NCBI GenBank assembly: GCA_902605365.1
Contig: CACLCM010000014.1
Location: 1-43,933, forward strand
Direction of reading: 5' to 3'
Source: an uncultured Candidatus Poseidoniales archaeon
Lineage (GTDB): Archaea > Thermoplasmatota > Poseidoniia > Poseidoniales > Poseidoniaceae
DNA length: 43,933 bases
Shown here: positions 24,581 to 35,100 of the stretch, in pieces
Layout of the letters: the number at the start of each line of letters is the position of its first letter
Numbering within the stretch: position 1 is the first letter of the stretch
Position numbers and translations under genes: made by a program
Notes under the pieces: generated by a model
The model's database searches: none
Seen by the model: the letters and a program-made list of their open reading frames with translations, nothing else
What the model was told of the DNA's origin: nothing

Positions 24581-25824
24581 TTAGTGAGCGAGTGATTCGT
24601 GCTTGGTACATTCCAGCGGAAGTTTTGGCCTTGCGACGTTGGCTTATTGTGGCCACTGTAGTCAATATCATTTTGCTAACCTTCGATTATCTACGTGGCG
24701 ACATTCAAATCTTACTACTCGGCCTTTTTGGCTGTGGCATAATAGCGGCTTTGCGTAACTATTTACCTGCGGCTAACAATCCCAACAAGCGTAATATTTC
24801 CTTGCTACTATCAGGGGCAATAATTGCAATTGGCATTTATCGACTAATTTTGATGCCCGCTACATATTTTAATTTCTGGCTTTGTGCTTGGATGATTATT
24901 CCCGGAGCAATCGCATTATTTTGGTTATCAAGTCAGGCAGTATCGGTCTGGACAACCCGCGAATTGTCAATTTCTGCTGTTGAATACGGTCTTTCAAGGA
25001 ATTTTGAATTGCACAAGAAATACCAAAAGATTGGTTCTCATACCACGTTATTACACTTTGCCGTAATCACTTTAATTCCAATAATTTGGATATTTGATAT
25101 TGCTTTATCTCCTGGCAATGCACTTGGTGGTGAAATAGGAGATTCGTATAGTAGTGAGCATTTTTCAAAGATACTTGAAGGAGATTCCTTTTGGATTTGG
25201 TTTAGAAATTCCCTAATTGTTTCAATTGGTACAAGTTTACTTGGACTAGTAATTGCAATTCCAGCTGGATATGCGTTTAGCAGATACAAATTCACCGGGC
25301 GAGATGTTTCTATGTTCGCGTTTCTATTAGTGCAAATGTTCCCTGGAATAATTATCTTAGTGCCTTATTTCTTAGTCATGAAAACCTTAGGTTTGCTTAA
25401 TTCTCATCTCGGTTTAATTCTTGCTTACTGTGTAACAGCATTACCATTATGCGTCTGGATGTTGAAAGGATTCTTCGATACAGTGCCTCGTGAACTTGAA
25501 GAAGCAGCCACTTTAGATGGTTGCAATCAATTCCAAGTCTTCACCAAAGTCGTCCTGCCATTATCGATGCCTGCCGTAGCAGTAACTGCCCTGTTTAGTT
25601 TCCTTGCTGCATGGAATGAGTTCCTCCTCGCCCTGACTTTCAATACCTCCAATGACATGTACACATTACCGGTTGGCCTTGCGTCATTAATTTCCTCAAC
25701 CGGCCAAGCGTGGGGAGATTTTGCTGCTGCTAGTATTTTGGTTAGTCTTCCAGTAGCGTTGTTGTTTTTATTCTTCCAGAAGTTCCTCATCGAGGGACTA
25801 TCTGCTGGTGGAGTTAAGGGGTGA
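24577..25824 (+). CDS. malG: MalG-type ABC permease with extra N-terminal membrane segments
   Basis: 415 aa, against about 280-300 for usual MalG. The first about 130 residues add roughly four hydrophobic helices; the standard permease begins near residue 160. The EAA loop ELEEAATLDGCNQFQVF lies near 307 and docks the ATPase; the C-terminus ends KFLIEGLSAGGVKG as in MalG. It is the second transmembrane subunit of the maltodextrin importer, partner of the upstream fusion protein, with which it shares an ATGA overlap that implies translational coupling. Confidence 0.9.
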   Translation: MISERVIRAWYIPAEVLALRRWLIVATVVNIILLTFDYLRGDIQILLLGLFGCGIIAALRNYLPAANNPNKRNISLLLSGAIIAIGIYRLILMPATYFNFWLCAWMIIPGAIALFWLSSQAVSVWTTRELSISAVEYGLSRNFELHKKYQKIGSHTTLLHFAVITLIPIIWIFDIALSPGNALGGEIGDSYSSEHFSKILEGDSFWIWFRNSLIVSIGTSLLGLVIAIPAGYAFSRYKFTGRDVSMFAFLLVQMFPGIIILVPYFLVMKTLGLLNSHLGLILAYCVTALPLCVWMLKGFFDTVPRELEEAATLDGCNQFQVFTKVVLPLSMPAVAVTALFSFLAAWNEFLLALTFNTSNDMYTLPVGLASLISSTGQAWGDFAAASILVSLPVALLFLFFQKFLIEGLSAGGVKG

Positions 25825-25828
25825 TTAA

Positions 25829-26605
25829 ATGGTAAATCTAAGATATAACTCAGTATCAAAGAAATATGATGACGGCTTTGAAGCGGTAAAAGAATTAAAT
25901 TTAGAAATAAAAGATGGCGAATTTTTGGTACTGTTAGGCCCATCAGGTTGTGGCAAGTCAACAACTCTGCGAATGCTTGCTGGATTAGAAGAAGTTACTA
26001 GCGGTGAAATACAGATTGATGATGTGACTGTCAATCACTTGCCACCAGGGGCAAGAGGTCTAGGAATGGTATTCCAATCTTATGCCTTGTATCCACATAT
26101 GTCAATTGCTGACAATCTATCGTTTGGCTTGCGCATGGCCAAAGGTGAAGCAAAATTAAGCGGTGATGAGATTAAGGCACGAGTCCAAGAAGCTGCCGAA
26201 ATGCTGGACTTAGTGGAACATTTGGATAAAAAGCCCAAGGATTTAAGCGGTGGTCAGCGACAAAGAGTTGCCCTTGGAAGAGCATTAGTACGTAGACCAA
26301 AAGTTCTGTTGATGGATGAACCATTGTCGAATTTAGATGCTGAATTAAGACATCAGATGCGTAGCGAGATTCGTAAATTACACGATGAACTTGGAACTAC
26401 GACAATTTATGTTACGCACGATCAAATCGAGGCAATGACCTTAGCAGATCGAATCGCAATTCTCGACAAAGGTGTGTTACAGCAACACGATGAGCCGCTA
26501 AATGCATATCATAACCCGGCAAACGATTTCGTCAAAAACTTCCTTTGCCAACACATCGATGATTTGGTACAAACAGCAAACAACCTTTTCAAGAAAACAG
26601 AATGA
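25829..26605 (+). CDS. malK: Maltodextrin ABC transporter ATPase, short MalK
   Basis: 258 aa. Walker A GPSGCGKST at 37-45, LSGGQRQRVALGRALVRRP near 139-157, Walker B LLMDEP near 159-164 and the switch His in VTHDQ near 197 are intact. The chain stops shortly after the nucleotide-binding domain (HNPANDFVKNF), whereas MalK/MsmK proteins continue for about 110 residues with the OB/TOBE regulatory domain. No remnant of that domain follows in any frame before the amylase gene. AAGGGG precedes the ATG, 4 nt after the malG stop. Confidence 0.9.
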   Translation: MVNLRYNSVSKKYDDGFEAVKELNLEIKDGEFLVLLGPSGCGKSTTLRMLAGLEEVTSGEIQIDDVTVNHLPPGARGLGMVFQSYALYPHMSIADNLSFGLRMAKGEAKLSGDEIKARVQEAAEMLDLVEHLDKKPKDLSGGQRQRVALGRALVRRPKVLLMDEPLSNLDAELRHQMRSEIRKLHDELGTTTIYVTHDQIEAMTLADRIAILDKGVLQQHDEPLNAYHNPANDFVKNFLCQHIDDLVQTANNLFKKTE

Positions 26606-26621
26606 AGTTCGGGTGAGCCAG

Positions 26622-29111
26622 ATGCGTGATCAAGTAGCCGCGGCAATCTTATTCATGACGGTATTATTACTGCCAATGGTGCCGGTAACTGCAGATAATC
26701 CTAATATTGATTATAACGATGGTAAAACCGTATTTACCTGGTCTGGTACAGCCTCAACAGTTGAATTAATTGGTGAATGGAACTGGAGTGAAACATCTTC
26801 ATTATCCGAACAAAACGGTATTTGGTCTACTACTATTTCACTTGATGAAGGACTATATTGCTACAAATTAATCATTGATGGCGAGTATATTTTGGACCCA
26901 GAAAACCCATATCGTGGTTATTGTGATAATATCGAAAACTCCATTGTTCGTGTCAAGGATTCAATCCGTCCTAATTTTGCTAGCGAAATAATCAACCAGC
27001 AACTAATAGTTAGTTTTCTGCCCGGTACTACCGGGGCAGGCCCAGACGGCACTCCATCTGGCTTAGAAGCGGCTGTTTGGGATGATGCGTCCATGACATG
27101 GACGCTTGATTTGGCTAGCTTAAGCGATGGAAAACACACTCTTAATTTGGAAATAAATGATTCCAATGGCAATGTTGCATATGATCATCTTGTACCGTTT
27201 TGGATAGGCCCGCAAAGTGATTTTTCGTGGGAAGACTCTTTGATTTACATGATAATGACTGACCGTTATATCAACGGCAACACGAGTAATGACCCAACCC
27301 CTACAGGTGCCGTTGCTGGTGCTGATTGGATGGGTGGCGACATTGAAGGAGTTACCAGCAAGATTCAATCTGGTTATTTTGCTGAACTTGGAGTAAATGT
27401 TCTATGGTTAACGCCATTTAACACCAATGCTCAAGGCACAGGGATTGCTGGTGATGGAGTACATGATGTGGCCGCATATCACGGCTATTGGCCTGTTGAG
27501 CCACGGCAAGTTGACCCTAGGCTTGGTACCGCAGACCAACTCAAAACCATGGTAGATGCAGCCCATCAATCAGGTATTCGTGTTATGATGGATTATGTTG
27601 TCAACCATGTACATCAAGATCACACCTATTATCAAGATAATCCTGAATGGTTCAATCAAGGATGTATTTGTGGTACAACGGATTGCGACTGGACTGAACG
27701 TCGATTAGATTGCCAGTTTACTTCCTACATGCCAGATGTAAACTGGAAGATTCGAGAAGCCTCTGAGCAATTTATCGAAGATGCTCTTTGGTGGTTAGAG
27801 GAATTTGATTTTGACGGTGCTAGAATCGATGCGGTAAAACACGTAGAAGACTTAGCAATTACCAATTTAGCAACTAGAATTAATGAGCGCTTTGAAACAG
27901 TGGGTACAGATTACTACCTCAAAGGAGAAACCGCAATGGGTTGGTCTGGACATAGCCTTGCCGATAACCAATTCCAATACGATACCATCAACCAGTATAT
28001 CGGTGAAGACTCATTAGATGGTCAAGCAGATTTCGTACTATATCATGCGGTTGTTGACAATGTCTTTACTCAAGGGATTGAAGATTATCAACATCTAGAT
28101 TATTGGACTAATAGGAGTCAAGATCAGTATGTACAAGGGGCAACCATGGTTCCATACGTAGGAAGTCATGATGTGCCAAGAATCGCCAGTAGAGCAGATG
28201 CTGGAACTGGAGATGCTTACAATCAATGGCAAGAAGATGGACTTCCTGGCCAACCTGGCGATGAGTCAGCCTATCAAGCGGTATTACAAGCATACGGCTG
28301 GCTTCTTACTACTCCTGGTGCTCCGTTATTGTATTATGGTGATGAATATGGTGAATATGGTGGAGCGGACCCAGATAACCGACATATGTACCGTAATATG
28401 GCTACCTGGAGTCAATTTGAACAATCATTATTCGATAACATTTCGCAAATCGGCCAATTACGTGCTGAGTCAATAGCCCTCAAACAGGGCAGTTATTCCA
28501 CTCGCTATGCTAGCCCAGATTTGTTAATTTACGATATGTCTCATGGCGAACAAAACATGTCGATAATCCTGAACCGAGGCCAAGCAGTTACTCATCAAGA
28601 CTTTGATTCGGATGATGTCATTAGATTTGGCGATGCAACAATATCATCTACGGGCATTAACGTCCCTAGCAACTCTGTCACCATTATCGAATTAGACGCC
28701 AATCCTCCAGTTGAGCCCCAACAGATATTTGGTTGTACAGATATTGATGCATTAAATTACCAAAATAACGCTACTGATGATGACGGAAGTTGTCAGCATC
28801 AAATAGATGACCAAGATAATAACACTGATTCTCAAGTCAATAATAGCAATAATGATTCGGTTGTCGAAGATAACACGAACACAACCCAGGACAGTAATCA
28901 AACCGATTTATTGGTAAAAGATTGCATTACTTGCTGTGGTGAAACAACTGAGATTCCAATCAATGAATCCTGCCCTGTACTAGATTGTCAGCCGTGTGAT
29001 GAACAATCAGGTGATAGTAAATCTACTTCTGGAGAATTTGTCAGGTCTGTCCTTGCAGTTGCGGTATTTGCCGGATTAGTGATTTTATTATTTGTTAGTA
29101 GGAAGAAATAA
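26622..29111 (+). CDS. Exported, membrane-anchored GH13 alpha-amylase
   Basis: 829 aa, ATG at 26622 chosen because a signal peptide (about 1-24, ending VTADN) starts there; the frame extends upstream inside malK. An N-terminal CBM48-like starch-binding/Ig domain (about 30-115) precedes the GH13 barrel (about 205-640). Conserved regions are DYVVNH, GARIDAV with nucleophile Asp403, GETAMG with acid/base Glu436, and GSHDVPR with Asp517. An FGCTD...DDGSC module (about 703-726) follows, then an Asn/Asp-rich linker, a cysteine-rich segment (CITCCGE) and a final membrane helix with basic end (about 803-829). It hydrolyses starch-like glucans outside the cell for the adjacent importer. Sixteen nt after malK, so same operon. 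Confidence 0.92.
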   Translation: MRDQVAAAILFMTVLLLPMVPVTADNPNIDYNDGKTVFTWSGTASTVELIGEWNWSETSSLSEQNGIWSTTISLDEGLYCYKLIIDGEYILDPENPYRGYCDNIENSIVRVKDSIRPNFASEIINQQLIVSFLPGTTGAGPDGTPSGLEAAVWDDASMTWTLDLASLSDGKHTLNLEINDSNGNVAYDHLVPFWIGPQSDFSWEDSLIYMIMTDRYINGNTSNDPTPTGAVAGADWMGGDIEGVTSKIQSGYFAELGVNVLWLTPFNTNAQGTGIAGDGVHDVAAYHGYWPVEPRQVDPRLGTADQLKTMVDAAHQSGIRVMMDYVVNHVHQDHTYYQDNPEWFNQGCICGTTDCDWTERRLDCQFTSYMPDVNWKIREASEQFIEDALWWLEEFDFDGARIDAVKHVEDLAITNLATRINERFETVGTDYYLKGETAMGWSGHSLADNQFQYDTINQYIGEDSLDGQADFVLYHAVVDNVFTQGIEDYQHLDYWTNRSQDQYVQGATMVPYVGSHDVPRIASRADAGTGDAYNQWQEDGLPGQPGDESAYQAVLQAYGWLLTTPGAPLLYYGDEYGEYGGADPDNRHMYRNMATWSQFEQSLFDNISQIGQLRAESIALKQGSYSTRYASPDLLIYDMSHGEQNMSIILNRGQAVTHQDFDSDDVIRFGDATISSTGINVPSNSVTIIELDANPPVEPQQIFGCTDIDALNYQNNATDDDGSCQHQIDDQDNNTDSQVNNSNNDSVVEDNTNTTQDSNQTDLLVKDCITCCGETTEIPINESCPVLDCQPCDEQSGDSKSTSGEFVRSVLAVAVFAGLVILLFVSRKK

Positions 29112-30764
29112 TTATTCATTGAATGATTGGTAAAACCGTAGATAATCAGTTATCATTCTAGCTCCAGTAAACCTTGCCGAGGTCGCAATACTTGAGCGCA
29201 TGATGTTAGCCCAAACAGTACTACCTTGCCGCCATGCCGGCAATACTTCATGTTCTAACACACTGTAGATATTGTTGGCATCACGCTCATCATCTCGGTC
29301 GTCTTCAGACTCCCCAATCGCCCATCCATTGACGCCATGCTGACAACCTTCTGGCCACCATCCATCAAGAATAGAGCAATTTGGCACCCCATTCATTGCG
29401 GCTTTCATCCCGGAAGTTCCCGAAGCCTCTAGTGGCCTGATTGGATTATTGAGCCAAATGTCAACACCGCTGGTGATCGCTAACCCAGTATCCATGTCAT
29501 AATTTTCCAAAAATGCAACCGGAATTTCACCTTCTATTTGCTTTGCACTACCGTAAATATCTCTAATTAACTGCTTACCGCCTTCATCTCTTGGATGTGC
29601 TTTTCCAGAGAACACGAATTGTATTTCGCCACCAGCAATCTCTCTCAACCGCTCAATATCACTGAAGACTAGATTCGCTCTTTTGTAGGTTGCAAATCTT
29701 CGAGCAAATCCAACCGTCAATTTTTCTTTATGCAATTCAACACTTGTCGATGCTTTGACCAATTCACGAAAGATACTACGGTTTTTTTCTCTAGCTGCAA
29801 GTAGGTCTTCATCAGAAAGTTTACCTGAATAAGCTAGTTGAGTTGGATCACCTCTCCAATTTGGTAGTTGATTATCATATAATTCTGCCATAGGTGGGGA
29901 AGTCCAGGTAATATGATGAACGCCGTTGGTAATTGGATGAATATGATTTTCTCCGTACATTCCTGATGCGACTATTGCATTGAGGTTTGACACAGCATTG
30001 ACTTTGTTAACCAGTCCCACAGCCAAATGCGACATTGAACATCTCTCGCCGTTCTCGGGGTCTCCTGCATCAATTACCAATTGTTTTGCATCTTCGGGCA
30101 ACATGTCACCAAGTACGGCTTTTACAGAGTCCCAGTGGAAACGGTCATGGCCGGCAGGAACCGGAGTGTGTGTAGTGAACAAAACTTTCTTTTCAAGGTC
30201 ATTTCTAGTCCAGCCCTTGTTCAATAATTCAAGTAGTGCAAAGGTACAATGTCCTTCATTTAGATGCAGACCATCTAATTCTATGCGTAGCAGATTTAGT
30301 AATCTTAATCCTCCCACGCCAAGTAAATATTCTTGTCTAATTCTGACTTCATCATCGCCGCCATACAACCTTGCGCCTAACACACGATGGTAATCTGAAT
30401 TTTTTGGGTGGTGGGTGTCAAGGAAATACACTGGTACAATGTGGCCGGTTATTCCAACAACTTCGACTTTCCAAATCCTTGAGTATATTGTTGTTCCATC
30501 AAGGGGCAACATCAATTCTAATCCAGTATCGATTAAATGGTCAGCGGGATCTATTGCAGCAAACGTCTCAGATTGATTGCCGTCTTGGTCGATATGTTGT
30601 CGCCCATAACCCTCTCGATAGAGTAACGTAATGCCAATTAAATCAATCTCAGCATCTGCCGCAGATTTGACATGGTCTCCTGCTAACACACCAAGTCCGC
30701 CGGAATACGTATGCAATTCGGACCACAAACCAATCTCTGCAGTGAAGTAACCAACGTGACCCAT
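29112..30764 (-). CDS. Alpha-glucan (maltodextrin/glycogen) phosphorylase, GT35
   Basis: 550 aa, the short phosphorylase form found in archaea and thermophiles (animal and E. coli forms are about 800). N-terminal GYFTAEIGLWSELHTYSGGLGVLAGDH motif, the TTHTPVPAGHDRF segment, the GFARRFATYKRA phosphate-site strand and EASGTSGMK with the PLP lysine Lys454 are all present. It releases glucose-1-phosphate from the non-reducing end of imported glucans in the cytoplasm. Its stop abuts the amylase stop. A TATA-like TATTATCATAA about 29 nt upstream suggests a leaderless transcript. Confidence 0.93.
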   Translation of the reverse strand: MGHVGYFTAEIGLWSELHTYSGGLGVLAGDHVKSAADAEIDLIGITLLYREGYGRQHIDQDGNQSETFAAIDPADHLIDTGLELMLPLDGTTIYSRIWKVEVVGITGHIVPVYFLDTHHPKNSDYHRVLGARLYGGDDEVRIRQEYLLGVGGLRLLNLLRIELDGLHLNEGHCTFALLELLNKGWTRNDLEKKVLFTTHTPVPAGHDRFHWDSVKAVLGDMLPEDAKQLVIDAGDPENGERCSMSHLAVGLVNKVNAVSNLNAIVASGMYGENHIHPITNGVHHITWTSPPMAELYDNQLPNWRGDPTQLAYSGKLSDEDLLAAREKNRSIFRELVKASTSVELHKEKLTVGFARRFATYKRANLVFSDIERLREIAGGEIQFVFSGKAHPRDEGGKQLIRDIYGSAKQIEGEIPVAFLENYDMDTGLAITSGVDIWLNNPIRPLEASGTSGMKAAMNGVPNCSILDGWWPEGCQHGVNGWAIGESEDDRDDERDANNIYSVLEHEVLPAWRQGSTVWANIMRSSIATSARFTGARMITDYLRFYQSFNE

Positions 30765-30780
30765 ACGTCACATTGGTACT

Positions 30781-30808
30781 AAAGAGGGGTTATGATAATA
30801 CCCCTTTG
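30781..30808 (-). promoter_or_regulatory. Hairpin and TATA-like element between malQ and phosphorylase genes
   Basis: AAAGAGGGGT and ACCCCTTT form an imperfect inverted repeat around TATGATAAT. On the minus strand the centre reads TATTATCATAA, placed about 27-29 nt from the phosphorylase ATG (30764). It may combine a promoter with an operator, or end the malQ transcript. Confidence 0.4.
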
Positions 30809-30821
30809 TAAACAATTTTGG

Positions 30822-32066
30822 TTAATTTAGTTCAGGCCACGAAAATCGCCATCGCCAATTACCTTGTTCAACCCCAGGTATATTCATGCGCGCAGCAGAA
30901 TCTAATCCCAGAATATCCTGTAGTGGAATAATGCATAACTCACTATTGCACTTTGTTGCTAAATCAATCATTGAACCAACAATATCGTTGTTATCTCCAA
31001 TTAATTCTATGACACGCTGTCTAGTAGTTTCTTTGGTAGTATTCCACCAACCAAGCGTAGTATCATTATCGTGCGTGCCAGTATAAGTGACTTGCATCGT
31101 TGAGATATTGTTGGGGTGATGTGGGCTTGTAGTATAGTCTTCATCAAACCCAAATTGCAAAACTGCCATGCCTTTTAGGTTAAATTTTAATCGTAAATCA
31201 ATTACCTCTTGTGGAATAATTCCAAGATCCTCGGCTATTATTCTTGATTCATCGCCAGCAACCTCAATTAATTGCTCAATAATTTTCTCCTTTGGAGCTT
31301 CTTGCCATTGCCCAATTATTCCGTTTTCTGCTTCTCTTGGTACCGCCCACGCAGAATGGAAACCTCTGAAGTGGTCTATTCTAACAACATCGTACAACCT
31401 CAACATTCTCGCCATTCGCATACGCCACCACGACCAATTACTCCTTTCATGTTCGGCCCAGTTATACAACACAGTATTCCATTTTTGCCCTGTTTCGCTA
31501 AAATAATCTGGCGGCACACCCGCTACTACAATGGGCAAACCCGCTTCGTCTAATTGGAATAATTCACGATGAGACCACACATCTGCAGAATGATGAGAAA
31601 TAAAAATCGGCAAATCGCCAACAAGTTCAATATTTGACCGATTAGCATAATCTTTCAATGCCAACCATTCATGTTGGAACATTTCTTGCTTGGTAACTTC
31701 ATCATCAATCTTATCGCGCCATTTTGCCATTTCTTCGGGATCTCTATCCCGTAATGATTTTGGCCACTCTGTCCAATTTTGGCCAGGGTGTTGTGCACTT
31801 ATCGTGGCGAATAACGCCCAGTCTTCAATCCAATATTCTTCTCCAGTTAATTCTGTGGATAATGACTTTGAACACAAGCCATAATGGCCAGCAAATGCAG
31901 AAGGAGATGCGTATGGAGAGCCGTGTTTATCCGGGGGAGTCAATGGTAAAAACTGCCATTTAGTGTAATTATTTTTAGCCAGATAATCAACGAATTTATA
32001 TCCGTCTGAAATTTTCCCATTAGGCATAGAGGTAATATGGCATAACACGCCAACCTCGCTGCTCAT
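30822..32066 (-). CDS. malQ: 4-alpha-glucanotransferase (amylomaltase), GH77
   Basis: 414 aa with the ATG at 32066; a TTG at 32096 is in frame but precedes the family start (GVLCHITSMPNG). Compact against the usual about 500 aa. Family motifs: SPYASPSAFAG near 50, nucleophile Asp231 in VRIDHFRG, acid/base Glu279 in IIAEDLG, and the third carboxylate in GTHDNDT near 333. It disproportionates maltodextrins in the cytoplasm, lengthening chains for the phosphorylase encoded 57 nt downstream. Its start is divergent from the GH57 gene with 54 nt between the two. Confidence 0.92.
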   Translation of the reverse strand: MSSEVGVLCHITSMPNGKISDGYKFVDYLAKNNYTKWQFLPLTPPDKHGSPYASPSAFAGHYGLCSKSLSTELTGEEYWIEDWALFATISAQHPGQNWTEWPKSLRDRDPEEMAKWRDKIDDEVTKQEMFQHEWLALKDYANRSNIELVGDLPIFISHHSADVWSHRELFQLDEAGLPIVVAGVPPDYFSETGQKWNTVLYNWAEHERSNWSWWRMRMARMLRLYDVVRIDHFRGFHSAWAVPREAENGIIGQWQEAPKEKIIEQLIEVAGDESRIIAEDLGIIPQEVIDLRLKFNLKGMAVLQFGFDEDYTTSPHHPNNISTMQVTYTGTHDNDTTLGWWNTTKETTRQRVIELIGDNNDIVGSMIDLATKCNSELCIIPLQDILGLDSAARMNIPGVEQGNWRWRFSWPELN

Positions 32067-32120
32067 ATCTAAGCGCTTGACAATAAACCCTTTCAAGTTA
32101 TCATATTGTGGATAGGCTTA

Positions 32121-35100
32121 ATGAGAGCGACTGCTGTATTTATCGTTGCATTATTCTGTTTGCAAGCAGGAATGGGATTCGTATCAGCGATGACTCCAGA
32201 GACGATAACCATCGACGGCGATGTTGCAGAGTGGTCTTTGGATAGTCAAATTGACTCAGACAGCAACGGAGTTGCCTATTATTCAACATGGGATGACGAT
32301 AATTTCTACCTAGCATGGACAGGTACAGATTGGGCAGATTCATCAACAGGAGCAGACTTTTTCATTTACTTCAATACCAGTGAAGGTGGCTCAGTCCTCA
32401 GTAAAGATTGGGGATTTGCCCACACCTTGCCTTTTTCTGCTGATTATGGGTTTGCTTTAGAAGATTCAACATATAATCAAAAGTTTGCCTTTGATGGCAC
32501 ATCATGGCAAGAACAAGGCGCCATATCTGAGTCATCCATCTATGTAGGGTGGGCTGATAATACGGTGACAGAAATAGCAATTCCTTGGTCAGAAATTGGC
32601 TCACCGACCAGTTTGCAATTCATGGTTTATGCCCAGTGGCAAGATGAAGGAAATGTTTGGACTTCATTCCCTGCAGCAAACCCCTCAAGTGCTAATGGCG
32701 CAGAAACCTTTACTCATTATTATCATCTAGATAATAGAAATAATGCGACGGCACCAAACACGCTACCAGTAATCGAAAACGGAGCAATCGACAAGGTTGA
32801 TGATGCCCTTAACTTAGCGATTATCTTCCACCAACATCAACCATATTACAAGAATAAACTGACCAATACTTACGAAATGCCGTGGGTAAGAGTTCACGCT
32901 ATGACTGAATATGTTGACTCCCCTGGAATACTTGCACAAACCGGTACCAAAGTCACCTACAATCTCGTTCCTTCATTTATCGAACAATTAGTTGATTATT
33001 ATGAAAATGAAACACTCGATGACCACACCGATATGGCAAAGCGACCATGGCCCGAGGGAAGTTATCCTAATGCTACCGCCTTAGAATTACACACCATGCA
33101 ATTCCAATCATTTTGGAATAGTGGGTGGATTTACAATGTTTCACAGTCAGACCACGTTCAATCATGGCTTTATCCATCCAGTGCAAGGTATTCCGAGCTA
33201 TATGATATGACGCTGCATAATCTAAAGCCAGCAACAATCATGGATGATACCTTACTATCTCCACAAGATTATTTAGATTTACAAGTACTTTGGTACTTGT
33301 ATCAATTTTCACCTGATTATGTCTTGGGAGAGTATAATTTATCCCATCGAGATCAAGGATTGATTGATTTATTTATGCAAAACGGTCAGTATACTCATAC
33401 TGATTTGATGTACGTTATTGATAGGCAACACCAACACATGGCAAATGTGTTACCAATGTATAGTCAACTGGCTGCTGAAGGCCAAATTGAACTGACTACA
33501 ACACCATACTATCATCCAATTATGCCACTGCTAATGATGGATGGCTGGACTATGGAAGATGGTATTAGAGTTAACAAAGACTCTTGGCCAGTAGATGTTG
33601 AAGACCATCTAGTCAACGGTATGGACTTGTTTGAGGCGAAACTTGGCTTCAGGCCAACAGGTATGTGGCCAAGTGAGCAAGCGGTTTCTCCAGCAATGGT
33701 TGAACCAGTTTCTGATGTGGGGATAGAATGGATGGTTAGTGATGAAGAAATCTTGCTTCAATCTACTGATCTCTCTGGTAATTTAATTGATGTTGATGAT
33801 GCAAGTAATTTAGCGACGCCATGGAAGGTTACTGGTGAAGATGGCGGCGAGGTTGCGGTGGTATTTCGTGACCGAGTCATATCTGACAGAATTGCTTTCC
33901 AGTATGGGACTATGACTCCAGAAGCCGCAGTGTCAGATTTCATTGCCTACCTCGATAATATTCGCCAACAATTACTAGATGCAGGAGAGGACCCGTCAGA
34001 GCATTTATTGACGGTTGCGCTTGACGGAGAAAATTGGATGTTTATGTCTGAATTCCAACATCAAGACAATGCTCGCCCGTTCATGCATGAGTGGTATTCA
34101 CGCCTAGCATCTCATCCAACTATCGTAACTACCACTCCAAGTGAATTTTTAGCAACAGAACCAACATTACCTGAAATCGAAACTATTGGTACAGGGTCTT
34201 GGATTGACGGTACTTTGCGAACCTGGGCTGGCGAGCCAGAAGAGAGTTTAGGCTGGCAAAGATTAGTTGAGGCGCGCCAAGCATTAGTCGGATTTGAAGC
34301 GGAAAACCCAACTCATCCAGGTTTGTCGAATGCTTGGGAATCGCTGTACATTGCAGAAGGTAGTGACTGGTTTTGGTGGTATGGATTAGACCAAGATAGT
34401 GGCTATGATGAGAACTGGGATGTATTGTTTAAGGTTCATTTGTCCAATATCTATCGAGCAATCAATCTAGATTTACCACCTTATCTACAAGATTTGTGGA
34501 CTGGGGCGGCAACCCCGGTTGTGCCATATGGCGGCATTATTGAGCCGATGATTGACGGAATCGCCTTGCCTGGTGAATGGGATGGTGCCGCTAAATACGA
34601 TGCTGCAGTTGATGGCGGCGATTTTGATATCGAGAATTTCTATGTTGGTTACGATTCAAGTAATGTCTTCATGCGTATTGATTCGGTAACAGCTGATGAA
34701 CTGGCAAATATTTCACGTAATTCTCAGTATGATGAGCCGGATTTGGCAATATATTTCATGCAGCCAAACGCGGTAAATTTCAATGAGGTTGAAACCAATT
34801 TCCGCACTTATTACGGCAATCAGATCCTTGGTTTCCCGGCAAAATACATGGTAGCAATCGATTTTGATACTGTGAGAGAAGATGGGAAAGCGAAATGGAA
34901 CCTTTTCACGGCAAAAGGCAAATCGGGCGATTCTGAACAATGGGTACTAACCAGTACTTCATCGCTTGGCGATTGTGCGGTAGATGATGTGTATGAATTT
35001 GTAATACCATGGGCTGATATCGGCCTTGCTCCGAGATATACTACCAGAATTAAGGTGGTTTCATCATGGGCAGCATCACTATCTTATGGCGATGGTGAAG

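Noticed and set aside
26502-26621. Longer start for the amylase gene overlapping malK
   Set aside because: The extra 40 residues are the malK sequence in another frame; the signal peptide begins at the ATG at 26622.
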